A stretch of DNA of 16,254 nucleotides from Acidobacteriaceae bacterium (GTDB lineage: Bacteria; Acidobacteriota; Terriglobia; Terriglobales; Acidobacteriaceae). This document shows, one piece after another, positions 1 to 6,856 of the stretch (its first letter is position 1; every line of letters begins with the position of its first letter). Location of the stretch: contig JASHUF010000170.1 of assembly GCA_030040175.1 (NCBI GenBank), positions 1 to 16,254 on the forward strand. Reading direction: 5' to 3'. The position numbers and the translations under genes are program-made. Under the pieces are notes generated by a model. It was not told the DNA's origin, did no database searches, and was given only the letters and a program-made list of their open reading frames with translations.

Positions 1-1530
1 GCGCTGGAGATAGGCGTAGGCGAGGCGGATGCCGGATTCGTCGCCGATGCCGTTGATGGGCTCGTGGGCCTTTTCGAGGCCGGCGGCGGCCTGCTCGGCT
101 GCGGGAACGTAGCGGTCTTTGAGCGCCGCGAGGCGGTCGGTGACCAGCGCGTGCTGATCGGGAGGCAGATCGTCGAGGACTTCGTAGGCGGTGATGATGT
201 CGCTGTTGGTCTCGGCGGTCTGACTCTTCTGCATGGCTTCATCGGCCGCGGCCTTGTTGGCGGCGATGAGGGCCTGTTCGCGGGCGTCTTTGAGCAGGGC
301 TTCAGTATCGGGACTGGCGACCGTGGCTTCGGCTTTCTCGAGTTCCTTCACCGCGCCGGGCCAGTCGGGCTGCTCCTCGAGAACCTTGGCGTGGGCGACA
401 AAGAGGCCGGAGACGGATTGGAGGTCCGTGGCAATGCGCGGATACTCGGGTGCGAAGACGCGGACAGGAGCGATCTTGGCGGAAGCGTCGTCGGGGCGAT
501 GCGCGGTAATTGACGACTCCGTGTCCTTGAGGATGGATTCGAGTGAGGCGCGAGCCTGCCTGGTCTGGGATTCGGCGGCCAAGGCCTCGGGCGTGGCCGG
601 CTCGACCAGAAAAACGCCGTCGGCGAGCTTTTCCGCGGCCACCAGGTTCGCGTATCCGGCGGTCTGCTGCTTAAGGGCCTGCTGATACGCGGCGAGCTTG
701 CTCTGCGCCGCGGCGCTCAGGGCAATGACCTCAGCGTGAATCTTCTGGCCGAGGTCCGCGATGGACGGGTCGTCGGCAACGAGGGCGGCCGCCTTGTCGT
801 CAGCCTGGCGCGCGGCGGCAAGCTGGGCGTAGTCAGGGGCGCTCGCGGAATTTGCGGTCCGGTAAGCGGAGAAAGCGCCGTTTGCCGCCTGCATGTACAA
901 CGCGGCCATGGACTTGCTCGCCTGCGTGAGGTGGGCTCCAGCGGGAAAAGCGGCAAAGTAAACCTGCCAGCCGGGAATGGTTGCGGCGCGGCCGGCGCGC
1001 AGATACTCGGCGAGCTCTTTGTCCGGAGCGGCGACCAAGACGATCATCACACCCGGCTTGAGGGGCGCAATCTGCGTGGTCGAAGGATCGGAGCCGGAGA
1101 CCACCGCTCCGGTGATGTCGATCTTGTCCGCGAGATCGGAGGCAGAAAACGAACCGCCTTTGTCGAATTTAATGTTCGCGGGGATGACGCAGGCGGGCTG
1201 GGCGTCGGCTTGCGTGAGCAGGAGCACGCCGTCCGCGCTGCGCTCGAGGGTCATGCCCGTCGCGAGAACAACCTTGCCCAGGCGGTGATAGACGTTCTTG
1301 TCGATACCGGTGGTCGTGTCCCCGCAAAGCAGGAGCTCGTTTTTGCCGCCGAGGACGAAGTCGGCGATCTGCTGATAGTTCTCGCCCGTGGGACCGGGGT
1401 AGACTTCGATGGCGGTGAGACCGGCATTCTTGGCGTGCAAGGGAACAGAAAGGAGGGGCAACGTAAGAAGAAAAGCAGGCAAAAAAAACCGTCTCAGCCG
1501 TCCGGCGAACGGTAAGAGAAAAGGCGGCAT
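1..1530 (-). CDS. Secreted helical protein of unknown function (C-terminus off window)
   Basis: The minus strand is open from an ATG at 1528-1530 to the window edge: 510 codons without a stop. I do not recognise the family. Residues 1-33 look like a signal peptide: arginines at 11, 13 and 14, a hydrophobic stretch (FFLPAFLLTLPLLSVPL), and a likely cut after LHA. A mixed alpha/beta-looking part follows (about 34-190, beginning GLTAIEVYPGPTGENYQQIA), including the hydrophobic strand GVMIVLVAAP. From about 190 onward the protein is Ala/Gln/Glu/Lys-rich and looks all-helical, with a TPR-like stretch near DWPGAVKELEKAEATVASPDTEALLKDA split across two turns. This suggests a periplasmic scaffold or binding protein, which is inference only. 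The Shine-Dalgarno is weak (GGA about 9 nt upstream). It is divergent from the gene at 1710. The start is chosen because the signal peptide follows directly. Confidence 0.8.
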   Translation of the reverse strand, partial: MPPFLLPFAGRLRRFFLPAFLLTLPLLSVPLHAKNAGLTAIEVYPGPTGENYQQIADFVLGGKNELLLCGDTTTGIDKNVYHRLGKVVLATGMTLERSADGVLLLTQADAQPACVIPANIKFDKGGSFSASDLADKIDITGAVVSGSDPSTTQIAPLKPGVMIVLVAAPDKELAEYLRAGRAATIPGWQVYFAAFPAGAHLTQASKSMAALYMQAANGAFSAYRTANSASAPDYAQLAAARQADDKAAALVADDPSIADLGQKIHAEVIALSAAAQSKLAAYQQALKQQTAGYANLVAAEKLADGVFLVEPATPEALAAESQTRQARASLESILKDTESSITAHRPDDASAKIAPVRVFAPEYPRIATDLQSVSGLFVAHAKVLEEQPDWPGAVKELEKAEATVASPDTEALLKDAREQALIAANKAAADEAMQKSQTAETNSDIITAYEVLDDLPPDQHALVTDRLAALKDRYVPAAEQAAAGLEKAHEPINGIGDESGIRLAYAYLQR

Positions 1531-1595
1531 GATTCTATCCACTGAAAGACCTTCGTCTGGGCCCTCCCGCGGCGGGAAAGTGCCCGGTGAGCTTG

Positions 1596-1604
1596 TGCTA
1601 TAAT
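1596..1604 (+). promoter_or_regulatory. Extended -10 promoter for the gene at 1710
   Basis: TGC followed by a perfect TATAAT (1599-1604) forms an extended -10 element. No good -35 hexamer lies 16-18 bp upstream, which is tolerated for extended -10 promoters. Transcription would start near 1611, leaving a leader of about 100 nt that contains the two small repeats described separately. Prediction from sequence only. Confidence 0.5.
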
Positions 1605-1614
1605 TCGCTCCACT

Positions 1615-1637
1615 GTATCAAGTTCCCCTCATGATAC
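1615..1637. repeat. Short inverted repeat GTATCA-N11-TGATAC, possible operator
   Basis: GTATCA (1615-1620) and TGATAC (1632-1637) are perfect inverted copies 11 nt apart. They lie just downstream of the predicted transcription start for the gene at 1710 and inside the divergent intergenic region. The size fits a dimeric regulator site, but a 6-bp arm can occur by chance. Confidence 0.3.
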
Positions 1638-1668
1638 GCAATAAGAATCAGTAGATTCATCGATCTAG

Positions 1669-1694
1669 GTTCGGTCCAAGAGTTCGGTCCAAGA
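1669..1694. repeat. Perfect 13-bp tandem duplication
   Basis: The unit GTTCGGTCCAAGA occurs twice head to tail (1669-1681 and 1682-1694), directly before the Shine-Dalgarno of the gene at 1710. It may be a replication-slippage duplication or a paired binding site; the sequence cannot decide. Confidence 0.9.
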
Positions 1695-1709
1695 TCGACA
1701 AAAGGACCC

Positions 1710-2957
1710 ATGAATCAACCGCCCTCCAGCACGCTCTCCGGGCTCCCGCCCGAGGGGGTTTCGGACGGATCCCCGCAGGGAAAAATCGAGATGGTCTTCC
1801 GCTTCTGGGGCACGAACGGCCGCAGCGCGGAGACGGGCGAGAATGGGCCGGCCCATGATCCCGGTGTGCTGGCGCTGATCGAGGATGCTGTGGCCTCGAA
1901 GCGAGGGGTGTTTGTTTCCTCGCGCGAGTACCTTTATGTCTCGCGGCTGCGGCGGCCTGCAGACGCGCTGGTGGTTTCGCGGGTGGTGCAGTTGGGATTG
2001 GAGGGATTCCGCGCGCGTCGTGGAAGCGGGCCGGTTGCAGTCTCGATCGCAATCGATGCGAGCGGCGGCGAAGGCGCGGGCGGCGCGGATGCGAAGGAGC
2101 CGGCGGCTCCAGGGCAGGAGCCCCCGCACGATGACCCTCCGCATGATTTGGTGACGCTGCTCAAGCTCTCCAAGCCGGCGCAGATCCTGCTCACGCATGA
2201 CCTTTGCCAGCAGGTGACGGCGATCAAGGGACTGCCGCTGCGCTCGTTTCCGGCGCGCTTCGGGGTGTACGAGTACCTGTGGACGGCGGAAGAGAAGCTG
2301 GAACTTCTGCAGAGCGAGCCGCAACTGACACTGGCGGCGCTGCCCATGGCGCCGCCGGCCAAGGAAAAGAGCGGCGCGGCCAGTCCGGCGGCCAGCACGG
2401 CGGCAGGCGGGACGAAGGCGTTCGAAGCTCCGGCAGCTCCCGCGAAGACTGAAGAGCCGGCGGAGGCGAGGCGCGGATTGCCGCGCTGGGCGGTTTTTGG
2501 CGGGGCCGGAGTGGCGGCCGCAGTTGCGCTGGCGGCGATCGGGATTTACCTGGCGCGAAGGCCGGCGCAGAATCCGGCGCAGATCCCGGCCCCGGCGCAG
2601 GTGAGCGCGCCCGCGGTGCAGGCGGCGCCGGTGGCAGAGCCGGCGACTCCAGCGGCGGCCGGTCCCGTCTCGCCGCCCGCGGTGAAGACGCACGCGCCTC
2701 AGGCGAAGCCGCCCGCGGCCAAACCAGTGGCGAACCCGGCCGCGCAGGAGGCCAAGACACCTGCGGCGCCCAGCGCCGATTGCACCCTGGGCGCGGATGC
2801 ATCGCGCTATGAAGGGCTCGCCGAGCAGGCGCGCGGCCGCGGCGATTACGCGGACGCGGTGCGCATCTTCCGCGAAGTCCTGGCCTGCGACCCGAACAAC
2901 GCCGCGGCCCGAGAAGGCCTCGCCAAGGCCATGCAGGCGCAGCAGCAGCCTCAGTAG
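1710..2957 (+). CDS. Membrane protein with cyclase-like N-terminus and TPR-like C-terminus
   Basis: The product is 415 residues. Residues about 50-190 resemble a worn class III nucleotidyl cyclase homology domain: helix ADALVVSRVVQLGLEGFRA, strand VAVSIAID, then LLKLSKPAQILLTHDLCQQV and ARFGVYEYL, matching the usual order of helix, RIGI strand, 'A.PGQILVS' and 'V+VYE' segments. The metal-binding aspartates and substrate residues are not visible, so catalysis is unlikely. A transmembrane helix spans about 260-282 (AVFGGAGVAAAVALAAIGIYL, ending before RR). A Pro/Ala-rich linker runs to about 355, and residues about 366-409 form one TPR-like helix pair (YEGLAEQARGRGDYADAVRIF). The likely topology is N-inside with the TPR outside. 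The start has an AAAGGA Shine-Dalgarno about 5 nt upstream. It converges on mnmE, 45 bp from its stop, with no visible terminator. The cyclase assignment is inference. Confidence 0.85.
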   Translation: MNQPPSSTLSGLPPEGVSDGSPQGKIEMVFRFWGTNGRSAETGENGPAHDPGVLALIEDAVASKRGVFVSSREYLYVSRLRRPADALVVSRVVQLGLEGFRARRGSGPVAVSIAIDASGGEGAGGADAKEPAAPGQEPPHDDPPHDLVTLLKLSKPAQILLTHDLCQQVTAIKGLPLRSFPARFGVYEYLWTAEEKLELLQSEPQLTLAALPMAPPAKEKSGAASPAASTAAGGTKAFEAPAAPAKTEEPAEARRGLPRWAVFGGAGVAAAVALAAIGIYLARRPAQNPAQIPAPAQVSAPAVQAAPVAEPATPAAAGPVSPPAVKTHAPQAKPPAAKPVANPAAQEAKTPAAPSADCTLGADASRYEGLAEQARGRGDYADAVRIFREVLACDPNNAAAREGLAKAMQAQQQPQ

Positions 2958-3002
2958 TGGAGCCTTGCAGACCGATACGGGCCGCTCGATCTGTCCTGCG
3001 GC

Positions 3003-4502
3003 TTACTTGCCGATACAGAATTCGGCGAATATGAGCGCCAAAATATCGTCGGGGGTCGTCTGGCCGGTGAGGGAGTCGAGAGCCCACAAAGCGCGGTAGA
3101 GATCGAGCAGGATCATTTCGTGCGGGATGGCGGTGGCGTTGGCATGGGCTGCATCCTGGAGCGCGGCGAGCGTGGTGGAGACGGCCTGATGCTGGCGCAG
3201 GTTGGTGAGCATGCCGGGCTCGGCCGCAGCGCCGCCGGTGGCGAGCGAGAGGATGCGCTGGCGCAGGGCGGGAATGCCTTCGCCGGTGAGGGCGGAGGTT
3301 GAAATTGCAGGAATCTCCAGGCTCCGATGTTCTTCCTCAAGGGCTAAAGCCCGTTCGCTGTTGCCGGAGATCACGTACGGGCTCAAGCCCGTACCCTTCA
3401 GATCGCATTTGTTGATGGCAACGAGAGCGGGGCGGCCCTCAACAGCGGCGAAGAGACGGCGCTCCTCCTCATTGAGGGGCTGCGTGGCGTCGAGGACGAT
3501 GAGCACCAGCGCGGCGTCAGCGAGGGCTTCGCGCGTGCGTGCGATGCCAAGCTGCTCGGCTTCGTCGCGTGCTTCGCGCAGGCCGGCGGTGTCGACCAGC
3601 TCGAGGGGGATGCCGTCGAGGGCAATGCGCTCGGTGACGAGATCGCGCGTAGTGCCGGGCGTGGCGGTGACGATGGCGCGGTCGCGCTCGACGAGGCGAT
3701 TGAAAAGCGAGCTCTTGCCGGCGTTGGGCCGGCCGACGATGGCGAGAGTGAGACCGTCATGGACCAGGCGGCCGCGGGCGAAGGAACTCTCGAGCGCGGC
3801 CAGCGCAGGGAGGAGAGCATCGATGCGGCGGGCGATCTCGGCTTGCGGCGTGACGTCGATGTCGTCTTCGGCAAAGTCGATGCCGGCTTCGAGCAGGGCG
3901 ATGAGCTCGATGAGGGATTGCTTGAGCGGAGCCACGCGCCGGCTGAGCGCGCCGCCCATCTGGCCGGCAGCCTGGCGGGCCTGGGTGAGGGTCTGCGCGT
4001 CGATGAGGTCGCGGACGGCTTCAGCCTGGGTGAGGTCGAGGCGGCCGGAGAGAAAGGCGCGCTGGGTGAACTCGCCCGGCTCGGCGAGGCGCGCGCCCAG
4101 GGCCAGGGCGCGGCGCAGAAGCAAATCGAGGACGACGGGCGAGCCGTGCGCGGCGATTTCAACCAGATCTTCGGATGTATAAGAGTGCGGGGCGCCGAAG
4201 AAGGTGACGAGAGCTTCGTCGATACGTGTGCTTGAGCTTTGTGGCTCATCGCGAGCGGCGATATCCGCCCTTAAGGCATCGCGCTCCGCATCCGCGGCTG
4301 AATCGAGCACATGGGCCAGGCGGGCGTGGGCGTGTTCGAGAGGCTGGCGCAGGTGAACCAGTTGCGCGGCGATGGCGGCGGCCTGCGGACCGCTCAGGCG
4401 CACGATGCCGATGCCGCCGCGGCCCGGAGGCGTGGAGACGGCGGCGATGGTGTCGGTTGGAGGCTCAGCCTTCGCCGGCGGAATGGGACTGGGCACGCTC
4501 AT
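3003..4502 (-). CDS. mnmE: tRNA uridine-5-carboxymethylaminomethyl modification GTPase MnmE (TrmE)
   Basis: With MnmG, this GTPase makes the 5-carboxymethylaminomethyl group on wobble U34 of certain tRNAs in the cytoplasm. The 499-residue product shows an N-terminal folate-binding domain (DTIAAVSTPPGRGGIGIVRLSG at about 17-38, split), a helical domain, and an inserted G domain: G1 GRPNAGKS 257-264, G2 TTRD 284-287, G3 DTAG 304-307, G4 NKCD 364-367, G5 SALTG 403-407. It ends in the hallmark C-terminal FCIGK, with the catalytic cysteine at 496. It is longer than usual (E. coli about 454). Much of the surplus is residues 369-392, encoded by hairpin repeat DNA (3341-3394), plus extra residues near 66-93. 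The frame upstream stays open, but the start at 4502 matches the family N-terminus. The Shine-Dalgarno is poor; a TACAAT lies 12 nt upstream. Confidence 0.97.
   Translation of the reverse strand: MSVPSPIPPAKAEPPTDTIAAVSTPPGRGGIGIVRLSGPQAAAIAAQLVHLRQPLEHAHARLAHVLDSAADAERDALRADIAARDEPQSSSTRIDEALVTFFGAPHSYTSEDLVEIAAHGSPVVLDLLLRRALALGARLAEPGEFTQRAFLSGRLDLTQAEAVRDLIDAQTLTQARQAAGQMGGALSRRVAPLKQSLIELIALLEAGIDFAEDDIDVTPQAEIARRIDALLPALAALESSFARGRLVHDGLTLAIVGRPNAGKSSLFNRLVERDRAIVTATPGTTRDLVTERIALDGIPLELVDTAGLREARDEAEQLGIARTREALADAALVLIVLDATQPLNEEERRLFAAVEGRPALVAINKCDLKGTGLSPYVISGNSERALALEEEHRSLEIPAISTSALTGEGIPALRQRILSLATGGAAAEPGMLTNLRQHQAVSTTLAALQDAAHANATAIPHEMILLDLYRALWALDSLTGQTTPDDILALIFAEFCIGK
3341..3394. 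repeat. Paired hairpin repeat inserted in frame within mnmE
   Basis: Two palindromes lie 22 nt apart: GGGCTAAAGCCC (3341-3352; 5-bp arms) and GTACGGGCTCAAGCCCGTAC (3375-3394; perfect 9-bp arms around CA). Both share the core GGGCT-2nt-AGCCC. The block is 54 bp, exactly 18 codons in length, and falls where MnmE proteins normally have a short G4-G5 loop. In MnmE it is read as residues 370-388, GTGLSPYVISGNSERALAL. From memory, similar GGGCTNAAGCCC palindrome pairs are dispersed in acidobacterial genomes; that needs a genome search. Confidence 0.75.
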
Positions 4503-4514
4503 GGGGCCAGAACC

Positions 4515-4520
4515 ATTGTA
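4515..4520 (-). promoter_or_regulatory. -10-like TACAAT just upstream of mnmE
   Basis: On the minus strand TACAAT ends 12 nt before the mnmE ATG and no clear Shine-Dalgarno is present. If used, the transcript would have a leader of only about 5 nt. No good -35 is visible. The same arrangement occurs before lipB and the DUF2461 gene. Confidence 0.4.
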
Positions 4521-4534
4521 GGGAACACGCGGGT

Positions 4535-4564
4535 TTGGCGGCGGCGCGACGCGCCTGCTATAAA
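4535..4564 (+). promoter_or_regulatory. Promoter for the serine hydrolase gene
   Basis: TTGGCG (4535-4540) and TATAAA (4559-4564) are 18 bp apart, and TGC directly before TATAAA makes an extended -10. Transcription would start near 4571, about 40 nt before the ATG, which carries a strong AAGGAG at 4598-4603. Confidence 0.5.
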
Positions 4565-4611
4565 GGTGCGGCGCAAAGAGAGGCGAGCACACGGACGAAG
4601 GAGCTACGGGC

Positions 4612-5955
4612 ATGGATCGGAGGAGACCAGCCAGGCTGCGGCTGCTTGCGGGGATTGTGGTGTTGCTGTGCGCGGGCGCTGCGGGAGCGCAGGAAATGAA
4701 GGCGCCGGTGCAGGGGCCGGCTCTCAATATGACTCCGGTGAAGCCGGAGAGCGTGGGCTTTTCTTCCTCGCGCCTCGAGCGGTTGCATGCGCTGATCCAG
4801 GGCGAGATCGACCAGAAGCAGCTGGCCGGCGCCGTGACCATCCTGGCGCGGCACGGGAAGATCGTGGAGTATCGCGTCTACGGGCGGCGCGATTTGATCA
4901 CGGGCGCGGCGATGACCCGGGATACCATCTTCCGCGACTACTCGATGACCAAGCCGGTGACCGGCGTGGCCATGATGATTCTTTATGAGCAGGGCAAGTG
5001 GCTGCCGATGGATCCGGTTGCAAAGTACATTCCCGAGTTTGCGCACCTGAAGGTTTTCAACGGCGTGGACGCGACGGGCAAGATGCAGGTGACCGATCCC
5101 GAGCACGCGCCGCGGATGAGCGAGCTGATGACGCACACGGCGGGGTTCACCTACGGCAACGGGACCACGCCGGCGGACAAGATGTACGGCGAGCTGCACG
5201 TGCGCGACGGAAAGACCCTGCAGGAGATGATCGACCGGCTGGCGCAGATTCCGCTCGTCTATCAGCCGGGCAAGGCGTGGGTCTACAGCTTTTCGATGGA
5301 CATTCAGGGCTATATCGTGGAGAAGCTCTCGAGGCAAACGCTGCCGGATTTCGCGCGCGAGCACATCTTTGCGCCGCTGGGCATGCGGGACGCGGGCTTT
5401 TCCGTTCCTGCGGACAAGCGCAAGCGCTTCTCGCCGGGCTACCACTACGACGCGAAGACGGGCAAGCTGGTGGAAGAAGAGACCGCGAAAGGCGCGCCCA
5501 CGGATTACACGGAGCAGCCGACGGCGCCCTCGGGCGGCGGCGGTCTGGTTTCGACCGCGGAAGATTACTACCGCTTGGCGCAGATGCTGGCCAACGGCGG
5601 CGAGCTGGGCGGGGTGCGCATTCTTTCGCCGGCGACGGTGAGGCTGATGACCTCAAATCATCTCCCCGCGGCGCTGCTCACCGGCGAGTGGGGCATCGGG
5701 ATGCACGTGATGCGCCCCGGCTTCGGCTACGGCTACGATTGCGCGGTGGTCTTCGATCCGGCGGAGGCGAACCTGCCCGACGGCAAGGGCACGTTTTTCT
5801 GGGATGGCGCGGCAGGCACGTGGTTTTGGGTCGATCCCACGAATGATATTGTCTTCGTGGCCATGATCCAGCGGCGCACGAGCCCGGACAATCACAGCCT
5901 GCTCTACCGCAGCCATGCGGTGGTGTACGGGGCGCTGGTGGATCCGGCGAAGTAA
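4612..5955 (+). CDS. Secreted beta-lactamase-family serine hydrolase (family VIII esterase type)
   Basis: The 447-residue product begins with a signal peptide (basic MDRRRPARLR, hydrophobic LLAGIVVLLCAGAAG, likely cut after AGA near 26), so it should act in the periplasm or outside. It has the serine beta-lactamase / penicillin-binding fold signature: S111-M-T-K114 nucleophile motif, Y225-S-F as the tyrosine motif, and W397-D-G within FFWDGAAGTWFWVDP where classical enzymes have KTG. W-x-G here and the GGGGLVSTAEDYYRLAQML stretch are typical of family VIII carboxylesterases (EstB-like) rather than true beta-lactamases, so ester or amide hydrolysis is the likely reaction; the substrate is unknown. 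AAGGAG lies 8 nt before the ATG. It is divergent from mnmE and probably transcribed alone. Family assignment is firm, substrate is open. Confidence 0.93.
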   Translation: MDRRRPARLRLLAGIVVLLCAGAAGAQEMKAPVQGPALNMTPVKPESVGFSSSRLERLHALIQGEIDQKQLAGAVTILARHGKIVEYRVYGRRDLITGAAMTRDTIFRDYSMTKPVTGVAMMILYEQGKWLPMDPVAKYIPEFAHLKVFNGVDATGKMQVTDPEHAPRMSELMTHTAGFTYGNGTTPADKMYGELHVRDGKTLQEMIDRLAQIPLVYQPGKAWVYSFSMDIQGYIVEKLSRQTLPDFAREHIFAPLGMRDAGFSVPADKRKRFSPGYHYDAKTGKLVEEETAKGAPTDYTEQPTAPSGGGGLVSTAEDYYRLAQMLANGGELGGVRILSPATVRLMTSNHLPAALLTGEWGIGMHVMRPGFGYGYDCAVVFDPAEANLPDGKGTFFWDGAAGTWFWVDPTNDIVFVAMIQRRTSPDNHSLLYRSHAVVYGALVDPAK

Positions 5956-6068
5956 GGCGCGCTTAGACCGCTCCCGGAATGGTGGTTCGTTTAAGGTCAT
6001 GCCTTCCCCGGTCCCCGGCTCTTTCCACGTTTATGATGAGTCGACCGACGTCGTGGAGGTAAGAAGGC

Positions 6069-6581
6069 GTGCATATAGCCGGCCGCAGATTTCTTGCATT
6101 GCTTTCGGCATGCGGAATTTTTGCGAGCGCCTTCGTCTACGCCAAGAGCTTCTACTTACCAAAAATTGAAGATATGAACCGGTTGCTGATCCTGATCGGC
6201 ATTGGATTGGTTTTGATCACTATGCCCATGTTTGCCCTTGAGCCGTCGCTGCTGGCAAGAAAAGGCTTCTGGAACAAGTTCACGCGAGGAATGCCGAGCT
6301 GGGCTGGACCATGGATTGTATTCATCTCGTTGATTGTCGTGGCGCACTTTGTGTGGTTTTTCGTACAGCAGGGTGAGGGTGTCCCGATGATCAAAGACGG
6401 CCAATACCTGCTCAACGACCATGGGCGAACACTTAAGGTGCTCACGGAGAACGAGTACCTGGCCCTGAAGGAAGAGGATGTGAGGCTGCACGCGGTCATG
6501 CTGATTGCAGGCTATTTTATGCCCATGTTTTATTGGTGGTTCCCGCGAAACGGTCGAGAGGCGGGCGAACGCATTTTCTGA
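6069..6581 (+). CDS. Small integral membrane protein of unknown function
   Basis: I do not recognise this 170-residue protein. It shows four hydrophobic segments: about 7-25 (RFLALLSACGIFASAFVYA), 38-57 (RLLILIGIGLVLITMPMFAL), 81-100 (PWIVFISLIVVAHFVWFFVQ) and 142-157 (AVMLIAGYFMPMFYWW). A soluble loop of about 40 residues lies between the last two (GVPMIKDGQYLLNDHGRTLK, then VLTENEYLALKEEDVRL). The GTG start at 6069 is chosen because GGAGG lies 9 nt upstream (6055-6059); an ATG at 6174 would drop the first segment and has only a weak site. The first segment could be a signal peptide instead of a membrane helix. Codon use looks less GC-rich than in its neighbours, a possible sign of transfer. 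Confidence 0.75.
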   Translation: MHIAGRRFLALLSACGIFASAFVYAKSFYLPKIEDMNRLLILIGIGLVLITMPMFALEPSLLARKGFWNKFTRGMPSWAGPWIVFISLIVVAHFVWFFVQQGEGVPMIKDGQYLLNDHGRTLKVLTENEYLALKEEDVRLHAVMLIAGYFMPMFYWWFPRNGREAGERIF

Positions 6582-6717
6582 GTAGCTGTATCCCGAAGAC
6601 GGAAGGCAGAGTCGACGCGACCAACAGGGAGCGGCGACCTTACGAGGAAATGAAAAGGACACAGTAACACAGAAAATGCCGTAGATTGCGCCCTCCCCGG
6701 CCCCCAAGAGCGAGGGA

Positions 6718-6744
6718 CCCTTCGACTTCGCTCAGGGCAGGCTC
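6718..6744. repeat. Dispersed repeat fragment (CTTCGACTTCGCTCAGGG type)
   Basis: CCCTTCGACTTCGCTCAGGG with the following CAGGCTC is a sequence I recognise as a widely dispersed bacterial repeat. Its spurious translations are peptides such as STSLRAG, LSEVEG and PERSRR, all three of which can be read here. It has CCCT/AGGG ends (6718-6721 and 6734-6737), and GAGCGA at 6708-6713 pairs with TCGCTC at 6728-6733. It sits in the 275-bp gap between the genes at 6069 and 6857. Its function is not known to me. Confidence 0.75.
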
Positions 6745-6826
6745 GGGGGCACCCGGCACCCGGCGGATGCGGTTGGCGAGGGCGCGAACCGGCGCCCGAG
6801 GCGATGCGCATTGCACGCGAGCCGGA

Positions 6827-6835
6827 TGGTATGCT
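6827..6835 (+). promoter_or_regulatory. Possible extended -10 promoter for the methyltransferase gene
   Basis: TGG followed by TATGCT (6830-6835) resembles an extended -10 and would start transcription near 6842, about 15 nt before the ATG, leaving room for GGGAG at 6846-6850. No correctly spaced -35 is seen. Confidence 0.35.
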
Positions 6836-6856
6836 GCGGACGAGCGGGAGCTTCCG

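Noticed and set aside
64..1515. Several plus-strand open frames in 64-1515
   Set aside because: They are opposite the minus-strand secreted protein, which alone has a signal peptide and a sensible composition.
1665..2693. Minus-strand open frame of 342 codons
   Set aside because: It is antisense to the cyclase-like gene and is an Arg-rich translation without recognisable features.
4503..4841. Extended N-terminus of mnmE to 4841
   Set aside because: The added 113 residues do not match MnmE, overlap the hydrolase gene and its promoter on the other strand, and the family N-terminus is reached from 4502.
4612..5955. True class C beta-lactamase (antibiotic resistance)
   Set aside because: The third motif is W-D-G instead of KTG and the second is Y-S-F instead of Y-A-N, which fits esterases; resistance cannot be claimed.
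6686..6856. Upstream extension of the methyltransferase gene
   Set aside because: It reads through the dispersed repeat (spurious STSLRAG peptide), and the ATG at 6857 has a good Shine-Dalgarno.
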